Shown: positions 1 through 12,466 of the stretch, piece by piece
How the letters are laid out: every line of letters begins with the position of its first letter
Position numbering within the stretch: position 1 is the first letter of the stretch
Source: Isoetes taiwanensis
Taxonomy: Eukaryota > Streptophyta > Lycopodiopsida > Isoetales > Isoetaceae
Reading direction: 5' to 3'
Length of the DNA stretch: 64,000 nt
Assembly: GCA_021234155.1 (NCBI GenBank)
Contig: JAJEKV010000049.1
Coordinates: 4,895,001 to 4,959,000, forward strand
The notes under the pieces: model-generated
The model's database searches: none
The model's input: the letters and a program-made list of their open reading frames with translations, nothing else
What the model was told of the DNA's origin: nothing
Made by a program: the position numbers and the translations under genes

Positions 1-1
1 A

Positions 2-579
2 GAATTGGGCATTAAAATCCAAATACCATATGCTATCATATTAACCGAGGCAGATATGTTCGCTCTAGAACTAGAAGCTTTATTTCAAACCATAAATTTT
101 GTCAACAGGATCTGTGAGCAATCTCATGACTGCTTGCCTCATCAAGTAATATGATGGTTTCTGAGCAACGGGATTGGATGCATGACCTCATGGAATGGGT
201 AGGTCGGTGGGGGGTGCAAGCCGACAATTGGCTCGATTGTAAATTGGATCCTAGAGCACTCTTAGAGAGGCTGGCAATTGAGAAATTATGGCTGAATCCT
301 GACAGCCAACTGAATCACTACAGACTCAAGGTAAACTCCATGCAAGAATACAAGCACCAAGGATACCTGTTAGCTGACATCCTGAGATCTATGAAGCATA
401 TCATTGCTCGATACATGATGAGCTCACACAGATTGGAAGTGGAGATAGGTAGATGGCACAAGATTCTAATAGAAGAGTGAATTTTCAAAATTTGTGAGAC
501 CAGCAGTGTTGAGGACGAAGACCATGTGTTTATTCACTCCCGCGCATACAGTGACATTAGAGATAGATTTGCTATTTAG
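2..579 (+). pseudogene. LINE ORF2 C-terminal remnant
   Basis: This is the 3' end of a non-LTR retrotransposon ORF2, the part after the reverse transcriptase. One frame is open from base 2 to about 150; the reading then shifts to the frame of the ATG at 151. That frame runs to 579 with one internal TGA at 478-480. After the TGA the frame encodes KICETSSVEDEDHVFIH, which resembles the Cys/His cluster that ends many LINE ORF2 proteins (C...EDE.HV...C). The TGA could derive from CGA by deamination. The 5' part lies outside the window. The LINE clade is not resolved. Confidence 0.6.
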
Positions 580-901
580 TTTTTTTAATTTCAAGTGTTA
601 TTTTCATTGCCATATTACCGTTTAGGACAATATGTTAAGACGGTGGATGCACACCGTAACCTATTGACTAAGATCTAATGTTAACTTGTAATGGGCACTC
701 CATCACCTTTTAGGGACCTAACAGAGCTAGACCAAAGAAAGAAATAAATAATTGATTCATATAACCTGTTCAAGTTATAATTGTTTTATGTCTAACACCC
801 CATCTTAGCAGAACTCCATCTCTATTGACCTTGCACAAGACATCATCTGTTAGCTTGCATTGTCTACACTTTTCCTTGAGCCTCCTTTGTTGACTAGATG
901 T
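580..901. other. LINE 3' UTR and junction to gypsy sequence
   Basis: There is no gene here. The stretch continues the LINE 3' UTR and has an A-rich tail-like run (aaagaaagaaataaataa) at about 733-750. From about 807 it becomes gypsy-derived spacer: 807-875 closely matches 5541-5610, so the LINE end abuts a fragment of the same gypsy family that fills the next 8 kb. Confidence 0.45.
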
Positions 902-1212
902 AAAATTTGAGGACATCATTCCATGCTGTAGAAAATCTCTAAAAGGTTGCTGTCGTCCTCCATGGATCTATACTTTATAAATCTCTTCCAAATCTCCTCC
1001 ATGCAAGTTAGGTATCAACAACTTCTACTTTATGATTAAAGAATATGTAAAGTAAGTAAAGACTTGGATTCCTAACTTGATGCAACTCTTTTATAGAAAT
1101 ATCAAAGCGTTGTAACTTACAAGCCCACCTTTGGATCCTTGGCTTGTTGGTTGCGTTATCAAATAGCAAACCCATTGGGTTTTGCTTCATGTAGACTTGG
1201 ACTTGTTACATT
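807..1212 (-). pseudogene. gypsy RNase H tail fragment (unit 1)
   Basis: A short fragment of a Ty3/gypsy polyprotein covering the end of the Ty3-type RNase H and its connection. The open stretch 1008-1190 encodes MKQNPMGLLFDNATNKP, followed by WACKLQRFDISI. This matches the copy at 5619-5755 and the homologous region of the complete element at about 47860-47990. It is a second, separate copy of this domain in the unit, so at least two gypsy fragments of one family are juxtaposed. It cannot be functional. Confidence 0.7.
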
Positions 1213-3960
1213 ATTTCATAATTCAATTAGCAATTTCTTCAATATAAATGCAATATTAAATTTCTCTTCTTCTTCTCCGACGTACTTGAGTCCACGAGTT
1301 TTTTGATGGCAGTGATCTTTCTTTTAGAGCCTCCACCTCATGAGGCAAGGACATTTATGGTCTTCAAATTTGTTTTCAGCTCCCTTATCTCCAGAGGTGT
1401 CACCTTCAATCTCTTCAACCACTTTTAAACATTATCATTATCCTCTGAAACTCCTTTCCCTATCAATTTCTAGCAGGAAGCTTCTAATTCTTCTACATTC
1501 TTGCTTTTGGCAGACAAGTGATTATTATAATGACGAAGATAATTACAATCATTAACACTTTGTAATGCATTCTATACAACTGGTGCCTGCAAATGCCAAA
1601 TGCTGATTAGAATGATCAGAAATAAGATTACAATATCCAAGTAGTCATTGCTGGCCTTTACAAGCAAAACGAATAAGCTTTGATGTTGAGTAAAAATCAG
1701 AGTATTTCTTGGTCATAGGATATAGGATCAAAAGAGTATAGTTCTCCACGCGTCTAAATATCAATGTTCGTTGCTCCTGAAATACTGAGAGCATCCTCAT
1801 CAACTTTCTCCATTTGATTGAACTTATCCTTGTACGACAAACAATTCCTGCGCAACTAGACTCAAAATGATGCATTCTTGCTCTGAAAAATAGGAAAGTG
1901 ATGAGAAAACACTGAGAAATCTCCATTTGCATGATTAGATGAAGATTCTGTAACAACACCATAACTTGGCCGTATAAATAATGAGTAATATTTTATTCTA
2001 GTTATGTATTTATGTAGCTTACTAGATAGCCAAATGGCCAAATGGCGATCTTCTAGTTATTAATACCCAAATGGCGATCTTTTAAAGGGCCTAGGCTATT
2101 TTTGCGACGAATTTTATGAAGGAAAATTTCTTTTCAAAAAATAAAAAATAGCCATCGTTAAATCAAGTACTCCATTATTTTTTTAGGATTAGCCAAATTA
2201 TTTCCCCCCTTTTCCTTAAAGAAAAAGTGATCAGCCCTTCTTTCTATTACAATATTTTTATATTAAATCACTAATAGCCAACAAAAGTGAATTCTTATTA
2301 TAGATTTTTACACATCCCACCTACCATAATTAATGATAGTAGTTTTTTTACTATGAATTTCAATTACATATACCATATATGCATCTTTAGAAAGGAATTG
2401 TAAGAGATGGCCAATATCCATCTAGATACCCAAGTTGGTTACATAACATCTTCCTTCAAGGATATCACCATATCTAGAAGGGTGTCACTGCATTGAATGT
2501 AGTTTAATCTATGGATGTTATAAGCTATGTTGTGAGCTTCTGCTACAAGTTTTTTAAATTATCGTGTGTTCCTTGATTGTAGATTATTATTTATAATTGT
2601 AGTACAATATGTCAAAAACTACAGATTTTACATTTTTTGCTTCTTATAGTAAAAAAAAAATAGCCAAGTGAAAGTTCAAAAGAATACTGAATTCAAAAGT
2701 TTCGTCAAAGTCCAAATACATATAAATGTAATGATAATAAGAACTTTAGCCAAAAATATATCATAAAATACTATAAGATCTTGAAAAATAGTCAAACCAT
2801 TTTTTATGAAAAGATATATATTATGCTTAATTTTTTCCTTGACTATTAGTGGCTAAAGATAAAATAGATAGCATGGAATAGGGTGATGTTAGCTAGAGGT
2901 AAGACAAGACAAAGTACCCTTCAAATGGTGCATATGGAAAAAGTATAAATAAGATAATCAGATGAAGTTAATATCAGCCATTGCTCCGATAACATGAGCT
3001 TCCAGTTTCTATCATTGGAAATGCAATCTAAACGACAAATGTTCAAATATAAAAAAAATATTTTAAATCAATTTCAACATGCACCAGTAACTTATGTGAA
3101 TGGAAGGGCAAAAACGTATTTCAACTTATCATAAACTGATGAAGATAATGTAAAGCAGGCTATGCAAAAGAAAACAGAAGCAAAAGCTATGTAGATGGGT
3201 TATGAAACGCTATACATCTTAAGCTCACAAGAACAAGAAGTCTAAATTCACGATGCCCTAAGAAGCAAATTATATGAGGTCCTTATGGATGATAGCTTCT
3301 AAATGTAAGTTGTTGCCAAAAAACATTCTCTTGATACGAAGAAGACCACTATCCATGTTGAATCATTTATTCTATGATTCATACGTTTTAATTTTAAAGA
3401 TCAGCATAGGACAAGGATGAGGGAGTAGATACTACTCACAAAGGGGGATCAAATGAAGTGCAAAGGGATCATAGGGACAATTTTGGCAAAACTCAAATAC
3501 CATAACATGTCACATGAACGATAAGGAGGGGCTAGTTAAATTCATTGCTATCGTAAATAAGGTTGGTAAGCAAATCATATTGTAGCATGTTGGAAAGAGG
3601 AAAATCTAAAGCATTTTATTTAGCAGTAATGCACAGGTACAGCTTTTTAGGTTTTTGAAAAGGTCTAAAGATCAATCCTTTGAAAATGGCCTAATCACAT
3701 TTTGCAACAATCAAACAGTCCAGTTAACTCATACAAGTTTCAAGCAACCACTTTTTTTAAATACCCTTACAATTACACTTAAGGTTTAAGCGGTGCAATT
3801 TATGTCCAATGCTTCAAAGTAGTGCATGCTTCAACATTTTATATTACCGATGTCCAATACTTATTATTATAACTTCAAGAAATATACAAAAAAAAAAAGT
3901 TTATAAACCTGAGTGATCACATCAAAATTCAACGCTTCAACTAGGCAACGCATGGTGCTT
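1213..3960. other. AT-rich noncoding region (unit 1)
   Basis: About 2.7 kb of AT-rich sequence with no coding region I can support. It may be gypsy LTR or UTR, or an unrecognised insertion; I found no second copy within the unit to prove an LTR. A short direct repeat (aaatggcgatctt) occurs twice at about 2035-2085. Homopolymer A and T runs are frequent. The minus-strand ORF at 1645-1962 has no recognisable features. Confidence 0.5.
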
Positions 3961-3973
3961 AGAAACAAGAATA

Positions 3974-4900
3974 TTATTTTGAGTGAAATTGCCATGCATA
4001 AGCAACAACATTTCTCCAATATCCTATTAACCAAGACCAATAGGAATGAACAAATTTACGAGTTGAGTCTTCTCTTGACTTGTTCCATTTGAGGACAAGT
4101 TCTCCTTCCTTGAATATTCCTTGTATCTTGTGAGCTGCCTTGAATGCAGCTAGGTTCTTGGCTTTCCTCAACAGTTGACATTTTCAAACTCCATTTTGTA
4201 CTCATCTAGGTGCAGCAAGACATCCAATCTCTCCTGCAAAGCATATTCAAAAGGTAAACATAATTTATGATCTAACCTTAGGGATGGCAACACGAGCTCA
4301 ATTGGTAACACAACCTCAATGCTATAAACCAAGTTAATTGGTGTATGATTGGTGGCTACCTTGATCGTGACCCTATAAACCTAAACGACCAAATTGAGAT
4401 GCCAATCTTTCTTGTTTACCTCAAATGTTTTCTGTAAAATACTCTTCAAAACTTTATTTGTAGCCTCAACTTGTCCATTACCTTGTGGATAGTATAAAAA
4501 GCTCCTAGTATGTTTGACTTTGAAAATGTCAACAGTCACAAAAGGTGTACCTCTATCAGAATGCAACTTAAAAGGAATACCAAACTTGGCACCCACATGC
4601 TCATGCTCATGTAAGAACCGTGTTGTTATGGTAGCATTGGCTTGTCTCAAAGGTATAGATTCTGCCCATTTGTAAAGTACTCTGTGGCCACAATGATATG
4701 CTGGTGTTGATCAGTAGAAGGAGGGTTAATGGGACCAATATAATCAAGTCCCCATATGTGAAATGGCCCTGGAGAGGCAATGGGATTCAAGGCAGCTGGA
4801 AGAAGAATCCTCTTGCCAGAGATTTGGCATTGATGGCATGTCTTTATGATATCATAGCAATATTTGAAAAGAACAGGCCAATAGTAACCTTACCTTAGAA
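3974..4900 (-). pseudogene. gypsy integrase remnant (unit 1)
   Basis: A degenerate Ty3/gypsy integrase read right to left. The zinc-finger end (CHQCQISGKR) and the first catalytic Asp (IWGLDYIGP) are encoded by the minus strand of about 4700-4900. The core second-Asp motif (HSDRGTPF) and the NGQVEATNKVL block, which carries the catalytic Glu, are at about 4400-4600. A C-terminal piece (GELVLKWNKSRED) is at 3974-4171. Frame breaks separate these parts. It has the same domain layout as the integrase of the complete element at 46492-47548, and no chromodomain is seen. Confidence 0.75.
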
Positions 4901-5039
4901 TCTTCTTAGTGTGGTGTCCCCAGGAAAGTGACCTCAACAAATGCCTTTGTGCATTTCTCTTATGATCATGAAAGCCTCCTCTTCATCGATATTCTTGAAC
5001 TTACTTATCCTTGTATATGAGATTCTTATATTTTTTAAC

Positions 5040-5618
5040 CTCTATAATAACGTTTTTTTCTGAACTTTCTTAAAAGTTGCATGACAAAACAACTACGATA
5101 TCTTTATATTTCAGCTTAATAGTTTCTAACAACAGGATACGCTTCTGATTTAGTTGTTGACATGCTATGTCTTGCAACTTGTATCAAAAATGTGCATTTT
5201 AGCAGTAGAAAATATGTCCAATAAAACAATGCAAAGAATGTGCTTTCTTTTTTTCTTTTTCCTTTTTTTTTTGCTATACAAAATCATAAAAATCCTTTAA
5301 AAAATGCGCGGATTTTTTATAGATGTACTATAAAAGTAAAAAATGAGTTTTTAAAAACATTGTATTTAGATTTAAAAAATCACAATCTAAGGATCTTAAA
5401 GTTTTAAAGATTTTTTACATCTTTTATATCACATTTTTAAGAATTCTTTCCAAAACTTTTAAAAATCTTCAAAAAATCTTAGAATACGTTTTTTAAACGT
5501 ACGGATTTTGACGTACTTAACAACATTGACCCACACATCTTAGCAGAACTCCATCTCTATTGACCTTGCACAAGACATCATCTATCAGCTTGAATTGCCT
5601 ACATTTTTCAGACCTGGA
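5040..5618. other. AT-rich spacer inside gypsy (unit 1)
   Basis: An AT-rich stretch separating the integrase and RNase H remnants, with homopolymer T at about 5246-5272. The part at about 5290-5525 repeats motifs such as aaaaatctt and ends in acgtacggattttgacgtac. It may be a small insertion, but I could not define termini. The right end (5541-5610) is gypsy spacer also present at 807-875. Confidence 0.4.
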
Positions 5619-7400
5619 TTCTTAACTTGATGCAACTCTTTTATAGAAATATCAAATCTTTATAACTTACAAGCTTACCTTTGGATCTTTGGCTTGTTGG
5701 TTGCTTTATCAAATATCAAACCCATTGGGTTTTGCTTCATGTAGACTTGGACCTGGCTCTTCAAAAGCAAATGTCCTTGCTTATGGATAAGGAACATGAG
5801 TTCAGCAGCACTTGTCTCCATTCGAATGTATCTTTCCTCAATTGAAGTCCATTGTTTGCTTGCAAACAATATGGTATGCATGTCCTGTGAAATAGCTAAG
5901 CCTATGCGTTTTTAGACAGTTATGAATACCTCAAATGGCTTGTCTAGATCTGGTTTTTCAAGAGAGTAGCTTCACATATTGAAGTGATACGGAAATCAAA
6001 GGCTTCTTGGCATTCTGATGACCATGAAATAGGTATATACTTGTTCCCAGATTTGGAAAACTTGCCTACTCTTGTGAGCTTGGAGATAGGGCTTACAATG
6101 TGAGCAAAGTTAGAAATGTACATTCTAAAAAAGCTAATCATGCCAATGAAGCTCTTGACTTGTTTCAAATTCTTGAGGGTACTAATCTTTTAAGAGATTC
6201 AACCTTGTCTTGTGCCACTTGAATACCAATGTTATACTTCATGCCCTAAAAGTTGTCATTTGGATGCAAAAAAAATGCACTCATTGGGATTGAGGATGAT
6301 TCCAGAGCTTTTGCACAAAGAACAGATATGTGCAAACAATTCCAAATGATTAGTTGGACAAGAACCTAAACAAAGATCATGCAAATAAACTTTGAACTCT
6401 TTAGCAGATATAGACTCGAAGATAACATCCATGGCTCTTTGAAAGGTGGCTAGTACATTCATCAAACTAAATGGCATCCTCTTCATGGCATAGGTGCTTC
6501 AAGGAGTCAGATGAAGGAAGTCTTTGGCTGATCTTCCTCCTCGATACTTATTTGGTTAAAACCTGAAAATCCATCCAAGAATGAGTATATATCGTTATCT
6601 ACTACAACATACAAAATCTCTTCCAAAAATGGCAAGGGGTAGCAACCTTTGATGGTGGTCTTATTGAGGTCTCGATAATCTATCAAATCCTCAAAGCACC
6701 ACTTTTTTTCTCTACTAGCGCAATGCAAGACATGCATTCTGGATCTATTATCTCAATAATAACACCTGCATCCAACATCTTATGCAACTCATCCTTGATT
6801 AGTTCCATTAGTGAGGCATTAATCCTTCCTAGCTTTCGAAAAACAGGTCTACAACCTTCTTTAATATTAAACTCAATTGACATACCTCTTCTTTGATGCC
6901 AATAAGTTCTGAGTAGTCCCATGCAAATACACTCTTCTTTCCTCAAAAAAACCTTGTTACCTCTTCCTTATCTTGAGTATCAAACAAGTCCCCAACAAAT
7001 AATATTTTTTGCATCCCATTTTTTGTAATAGTGATCTCCTGAGTCTGATCTTCTTCTATTGTACTTATAACCAGAATACGATAAAATTCTCTGGCCTCAT
7101 CCTCCTCAAGATCATCTTCTGAAATAGCTCCCTCAGATAGGTGTGAGATTAGAGGTGACCCTGCACAAAGCATCAGGCCTCCTGATTTTGTTCCCTTGGG
7201 ATGTGAGTAATTTATGTAGTAAAACTTGCAAGTATACCCTTAGAGCCTCCATGTTAGCATTCCTAGCCTGATATTCACTGCAAGCCTGCCTATACACTAT
7301 TGCGAGTAAATACCCATGGCCTTGGCTTCTTGAAGACCTGCAATTAAAGCCTTGTATTACGCCATGTTAGAGGTGATCTAAGGGTAAATCCTCCCCCACT
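5619..7400 (-). pseudogene. gypsy aRNH-RT-RNase H remnant (unit 1)
   Basis: A degenerate pol segment. In protein order: an archaeal-type RNase H piece (AEYKALIAGLQEAKAMGI pattern, minus strand near 7320-7370), a linker (HLSEGAISEDDLEEDEARE), the RT N-terminal part (6683-6946), RT fingers and palm (6507-6737, DYRDLNKTTIKG), the active-site region at 6256-6486, the thumb (KQVKSFIGMISFFRMYISNF) and the Ty3 RNase H (5675-5881). The RT catalytic box reads YLHD instead of YxDD (about 6376-6390). The frame is broken many times. The archaeal-type RNase H lies before the RT, as in the complete element at 43571-53381, and the shared linker motif HLSEGA supports one family. Confidence 0.8.
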
Positions 7401-7559
7401 TAGCCAAATTTTTGTTAAACAGATCTTTTAATATAGCAGCAGATGATGCAACATTCAAATGTTCGGAGATACCTCTATCAGACCATAAAAAACCTTCATT
7501 ACCTTGCTTGAGAGGTGGTGCACACTCCATAACCAAAGGAAATATGTCACATCATATTG

Positions 7560-8035
7560 GTTCTACATCTGCCAACTGTAAGATCCCAAAGATTCTTCCA
7601 CTAATAACTCTTTGATGGTAAGAAACCAAGAAGAGAGTAGGAATTGACATTTGGCTTTTCTGGCGTCACTTAGATAGGTGCTGAATCTTTCTAAGTATTG
7701 GCTCACACTCTCACCTGTATGAATAGAAAAGATTGCAACTCATTAACAAGGTCTTAAGAAGCAGCCAATTTACAAAATCTATCTAGGAACTTCTTGACAA
7801 GATCATCCCATATGCTGATCTCCATAAGCTTTTTATGGTTCAGCCCAGCTCCAGCCTCATCTTCCTCTTTGAAGCATTTCTCAAATTCTGACGTCGTGCA
7901 GCCTTTGTTAAAGCCATAATTCCTGTAATATTCTTCAAATGCTCTCAAAAAGTTCTTAGCATTTATGCTTGAGGCAAATGTAGGCAATAGAACTAGAATA
8001 TTCAATTCAAATTGATATGGCATGCTTTGAAGCAT
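7560..8035 (-). pseudogene. gypsy GAG remnant (unit 1)
   Basis: A GAG capsid remnant. The block NFLRAFEEYYRNYGF corresponds to YLQQFEEYYIDYGRKKGD in the complete element at 51240-51698. Downstream, GESVSQYLERFSTYLSDARK (minus strand, about 7640-7715) matches its GESVPAMSRFHAYI block. The CCHC zinc knuckles and protease expected between GAG and the aRNH are missing, so a deletion of roughly 1 kb lies near 7400-7560. Confidence 0.65.
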
Positions 8036-8758
8036 AACAGCTTTTGGAAACAGGTTTACTTCTGTATTAACAAGAACCGTTGTTACTATCCCAACAGGAG
8101 TTATCTTCGCATTGGAGAAAGATATCAGCCAAGAGAGTTATCTTCGCATCCAAGATGTCCCTTGGATGAGTAAATCAGCCACCTCCCACTTGGGTTGGCC
8201 CAAACAACTACCTCCCACACCGTGGATCCCAGATCTCCCACGCTGGTTGTCAAATCGCTATTCCAAGCTGATGCTACAGCACCCCAAATGGTCAAGGCTT
8301 CACCGCAGTTCATCGGATCAATACCCAATCATTCAAAGAGGACTAATTGCGAACCCAAAAGCCCCAGAACTAATCAACTGCCGCTGCAATAGATTAGTAC
8401 TGCAAAACTGAGCTCTCTGGTCCAAGAACCCAGTCCCACAGAGATAATGCAATTCTGATTTTGCTCTTTTGCAAGACCCACAAGCATTATGTATCCTCTC
8501 TAATTCGTCCTATCCCTTATATAATTGGAACTAGGACTGCCACACCAGTATTACTGATACAAATTTGACCCTTAAGGGCCTCATTTCGGCTCTAATCAGA
8601 GCCCCAAAGCTTGAGTTGCATGGCTGCCATGGCTGCCTCATATCAGCCCCATAACAGGCCTTCCAAATCGAGTTCTTCATGGGATTTTCCCATTGGTTGA
8701 ACTCCAATTAATAGGCTTATGCCACATGGCCTCTTTTAAGATTTAATTTAATGTCAAC
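8036..8758. other. gypsy 5' region without gene (unit 1)
   Basis: Sequence upstream of the GAG remnant on the minus strand, probably 5' UTR and LTR of the degenerate gypsy. ORFs on both strands at 8112-8411 overlap one another and show no domain. A TATA-like stretch (cccttatataattgg) is near 8514-8528. I could not identify LTR ends or a primer-binding site. Confidence 0.4.
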
Positions 8759-8761
8759 TTA

Positions 8762-9378
8762 GGGTGAAATCACACTATAGCCCGCCCAGGATTGAGTTTT
8801 TTATATCTTGGACAGGGGATGAAGATGCCCAAGATAGCGGTATCAGACTTGCGCCCAAAAATGACATGCCACGTCAAAAAATTTTATACATGAAAACCCT
8901 AAATCGACATGCCCTAAATCGACATGAAGAACCCTAAATCGACATGAAGAACCCTAAATCGACATGCCGCAGCTCCGATTCTGTTCTAGGTTTTTTTTTT
9001 CTGTTCTAGATTCAGTTCCGATTCTGTTCTACTGATTTTGGGCTGCGTTAGCTCGATCTTTAGGTTCAGATCAATCGGATTTTTACTGTCCATGCATCAT
9101 TGCGAGTGTTTTTCACAAATCCGGCTTCATTCTGCGCGAATCTACTGATGAATCTTTCTAAACCGAGTACCTGTTGAAGCAGTAAGAACCCTAATCTTTC
9201 TTCTTCGATATTTCTCTGCAAACGTGGCTTCGACGTGGCGGTGCCCAAGATCTTGGTCAGGGGATAACTCCCGCCCAGGAATCCGCACCCTGCCCAGGAA
9301 ATCTTGCGTCTCGGGCACCCTGAGTGTGATAGAGGGGGCGCCCAGGAATTTGAAACGCAAGAATTTTATTGGCGGATG
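8762..9378. mobile_element. Harbinger-like MITE, truncated at duplication junction
   Basis: The unit 1 copy of the MITE described at 16895-17544. The left terminus (GGGTGAAATCACACTA, preceded by TTA at 8759-8761) is intact. The right terminal repeat is missing because the tandem-duplication junction (9379-9385) cuts in about 34 bp before the end. An internal tandem repeat of about 20 bp (ccctaaatcgacatgaagaa) lies at about 8897-8965. Confidence 0.75.
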
Positions 9379-9385
9379 AAAATTT

Positions 9386-9690
9386 GAGGACATCATTCCA
9401 TGCTGTAGAAAATCTCTAAAAGGTTGCTGTCGTCCTCCATGGATCTATACTTTATAAATCTCTTCCAAATCTCCTCCATGCAAGTTAGGTATCAACAACT
9501 TCTACTTTATGATTAAAGAATATGTAAAGTAAGTAAAGACTTGGATTCCTAACTTGATGCAACTCTTTTATAGAAATATCAAAGCGTTGTAACTTACAAG
9601 CCCACCTTTGGATCCTTGGCTTGTTGGTTGCGTTATCAAATAGCAAACCCATTGGGTTTTGCTTCATGTAGACTTGGACTTGTTACATTA
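9386..9690 (-). pseudogene. gypsy RNase H tail fragment (unit 2)
   Basis: The unit 2 copy of the RNase H tail fragment, open at 9485-9667 with the same peptide as 1008-1190. The tandem-duplication junction (9379-9385) lies just to its left, so the part equivalent to 807-901 is missing. Confidence 0.7.
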
Positions 9691-12453
9691 TTTCATAATT
9701 CAATTAGCAATTTCTTCAATATAAATGCAATATTAAATTTCTCTTCTTCTTCTCCGACGTACTTGAGTCCACGAGTTTTTTGATGGCAGTGATCTTTCTT
9801 TTAGAGCCTCCACCTCATGAGGCAAGGACATTTATGGTCTTCAAATTTGTTTTCAGCTCCCTTATCTCCAGAGGTGTCACCTTCAATCTCTTCAACCACT
9901 TTTAAACATTATCATTATCCTCTGAAACTCCTTTCCCTATCAATTTCTAGCAGGAAGCTTCTAATTCTTCTACATTCTTGCTTTTGACAGACAAGTGATT
10001 ATTATAATGACGAAGATAATTACAATCATTAACACTTTGTAATGCATTCTATACAACTGGTGCCTGCAAATGCCAAATGCTGATTAGAATGATCAGAAAT
10101 AAGATTACAATATTCAAGTAGTCATTGCTGGCCTTTACAAGCAAAACGAATAAGCTTTGATGTTGAGTAAAAATCGAGTATTTCTTGGTCATAGGATATA
10201 GGATCAAAAGTATAGTTCTCCCAGCGTCTAAATATCAATGTAGATTTGCTCCCGAAATATCGAGAGCATCCTCATCAACTTTCTCCATTTGATTGAACTT
10301 ATCCTTGTACGACAAACAATTCCTGCGCAACTAGACTCAAAATGATGCATTCTTGCTCTGAAAAATAGGAAAGTGATGAGAAAACACTGAGAAATCTCCA
10401 TTTGCATGATTAGATGAAGATTCTCAGAACAACACCATAACTTGGCCAGTATAAATAATGAGTAATATTTTATTTTAGTTATGTATTTATGTAGCTTACT
10501 AGATAGCCAAATGGCCAAATGGCGATCTTCTAGTTATTAATACCCAAATGGCGATCTTTTAAAGGGCCTAGGCTATTTTTATTTAACGAATTTTATGAAG
10601 GAAAATTTCTTTTCAAAAAATAAAAAATAGCCATCGTTAAATCAAGTACTCCATTATTTTTTTAGGATTAGCCAAATTATTTCCCCCCTTTTCCTTAAAG
10701 AAAAAGTGATCAGCCCTTCTTTCTATTACAATATTTTTATATTAAATCACTAATAGCCAACAAAAGTGAATTCTTATTATAGATTTTTACACATCCCACC
10801 TACCATAATTAATGATAGTAGTTTTTTTACTATGAATTTCAATTACATATACCATATATGCATCTTTAGAAAGGAATTGTAAGAGATGGCCAATATCCAT
10901 CTAGATACCCAAGTTGGTTACATAACATCTTCCTTCAAGGATATCACCATATCTAGAAGGGTGTCACTGCATTGAATGTAGTTTAATCTATGGATGTTAT
11001 AAGCTATGTTGTGAGCTTCTGCTACAAGTTTTTTAAATTATCGTGTGTTCCTTGATTGTAGATTATTATTTATAATTATAGTACAATATGTCAAAAACTA
11101 CAGATTTTACATTTTTTGCTTCTTATAGTTAAAAAAAAATAGCCAAGTGAAAGTTCAAAAGAATACTGAATTCAAAAGTTTCGTCAAAGTCCAAATACGT
11201 ATAAATGTAATGATAATAAGAACTTTAGCCAAAAATATATCATAAAATACTATAAGATCTTGAAAAATAGTCAAACCATTTTTTATGAAAAGATATATAT
11301 TATGCTTAATTTTTTCCTTGACTATTAGTGGCTAAAGATAAAATAGATAGCATGGAATAGGGTGATGTTAGCTAGAGGTAAGACAAGACAAAGTACCCTT
11401 CAAATGGTGCATATGGAAAAAGTATAAATAAGATAATCAGATGAAGTTAATATCAGCCATTGCTCTGATAACATGAGCTTCCAGTTTCTATCATTGGAAA
11501 TGCAATCTAAACGACAAATGTTCAAATATAAAAAAATATTTTAAATCAATTTCAACATGCACCAGTAACTTATGTGAATGGAAGGGCAAAAACGTATTTC
11601 AACTTATCATAAACTGATGAAGATAATGTAAAGCAGGCTAGGCAAAAGAAAACAGAAGCAAAAGCTATGTAGATGGGTTATGAAACGCTATACATCTTAA
11701 GCTCACAAGAACAAGAAGTCTAAATTCACGATGCCCTAAGAAGCAAATTATATGAGGTCCTTATGGATGATAGCTTCTAAATGTAAGTTGTTGCCAAAAA
11801 ACATTCTCTTGATACGAAGAAGACCACTATCCATGTTGAATCATTTATTCTATGATTCATACGTTTTAATTTTAAAGATCAGCATAGGACAAGGATGAGG
11901 GAGTAGATACTACTCACAAAGGGGGATCAAATGAAGTGCAAAGGGATCATAGGGACAATTTTGGCAAAACTCAAACACCATAACATGTCACATGAACGAT
12001 AAGGAGGGGCTAGTTAAATTCATTGCTATCGTAAATAAGGTTGGTAAGCAAATCATATTGTAGCATGTTGGAAAGAGGAAAATCTAAAGCATTTTATTTA
12101 GCAGTAATGCACAGGTACAGCTTTTTAGGTTTTTGAAAAGGTCTAAAGATCAATCCTTTGAAAATGGCCTAATCACATTTTGCAACAATCAAACAGTCCA
12201 GTTAACTCATACAAGTTTCAAGCAACCACTTTTTTTAAATACCCTTACAATTACACTTAAGGTTTAAGCGGTGCAATTTATGTCCAATGCTTCAAAGTAG
12301 TGCATGCTTCAACATTTTATATTACCGATGTCCAATACTTATTATTATAACTTCAAGAAATATACAAAAAAAAAAAGTTTATAAACCTGAGTGATCACAT
12401 CAAAATTCAACGCTTCAACTAGGCAACGCATGGTGCTTAGAAATAAATGTTGC
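9691..12453. other. AT-rich noncoding region (unit 2)
   Basis: The unit 2 copy of the noncoding region at 1213-3960. It is nearly identical apart from clustered CTG/CAG-type changes, for example around 10240-10270 and 10420-10450. Confidence 0.5.
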
Positions 12454-12466
12454 TTGTACAAGAATA

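Larger units (their letters stand above)
902..9385. repeat. Tandem duplication, unit 1 (about 8.48 kb)
   Basis: This is the first unit of a direct tandem duplication. Sequence from 909 onward recurs from 9386 (offset 8477). The offset grows to 8511 through small indels, then falls to about 8134 because unit 2 lacks about 376 bp of RT sequence. The breakpoint shares AAAATTT at the left edge (902-908), the junction (9379-9385) and the right edge of unit 2 (17504-17510). Apart from an island around 8970-9360 and scattered CAG/CTG differences, the copies look nearly identical by eye. Confidence 0.93.

Noticed and set aside
8897-9000. Interstitial telomere repeat (ccctaaa)
   Set aside because: The unit is about 15-20 bp (ccctaaatcgacatg...), not a 7-bp TTTAGGG array; it is an internal MITE repeat.
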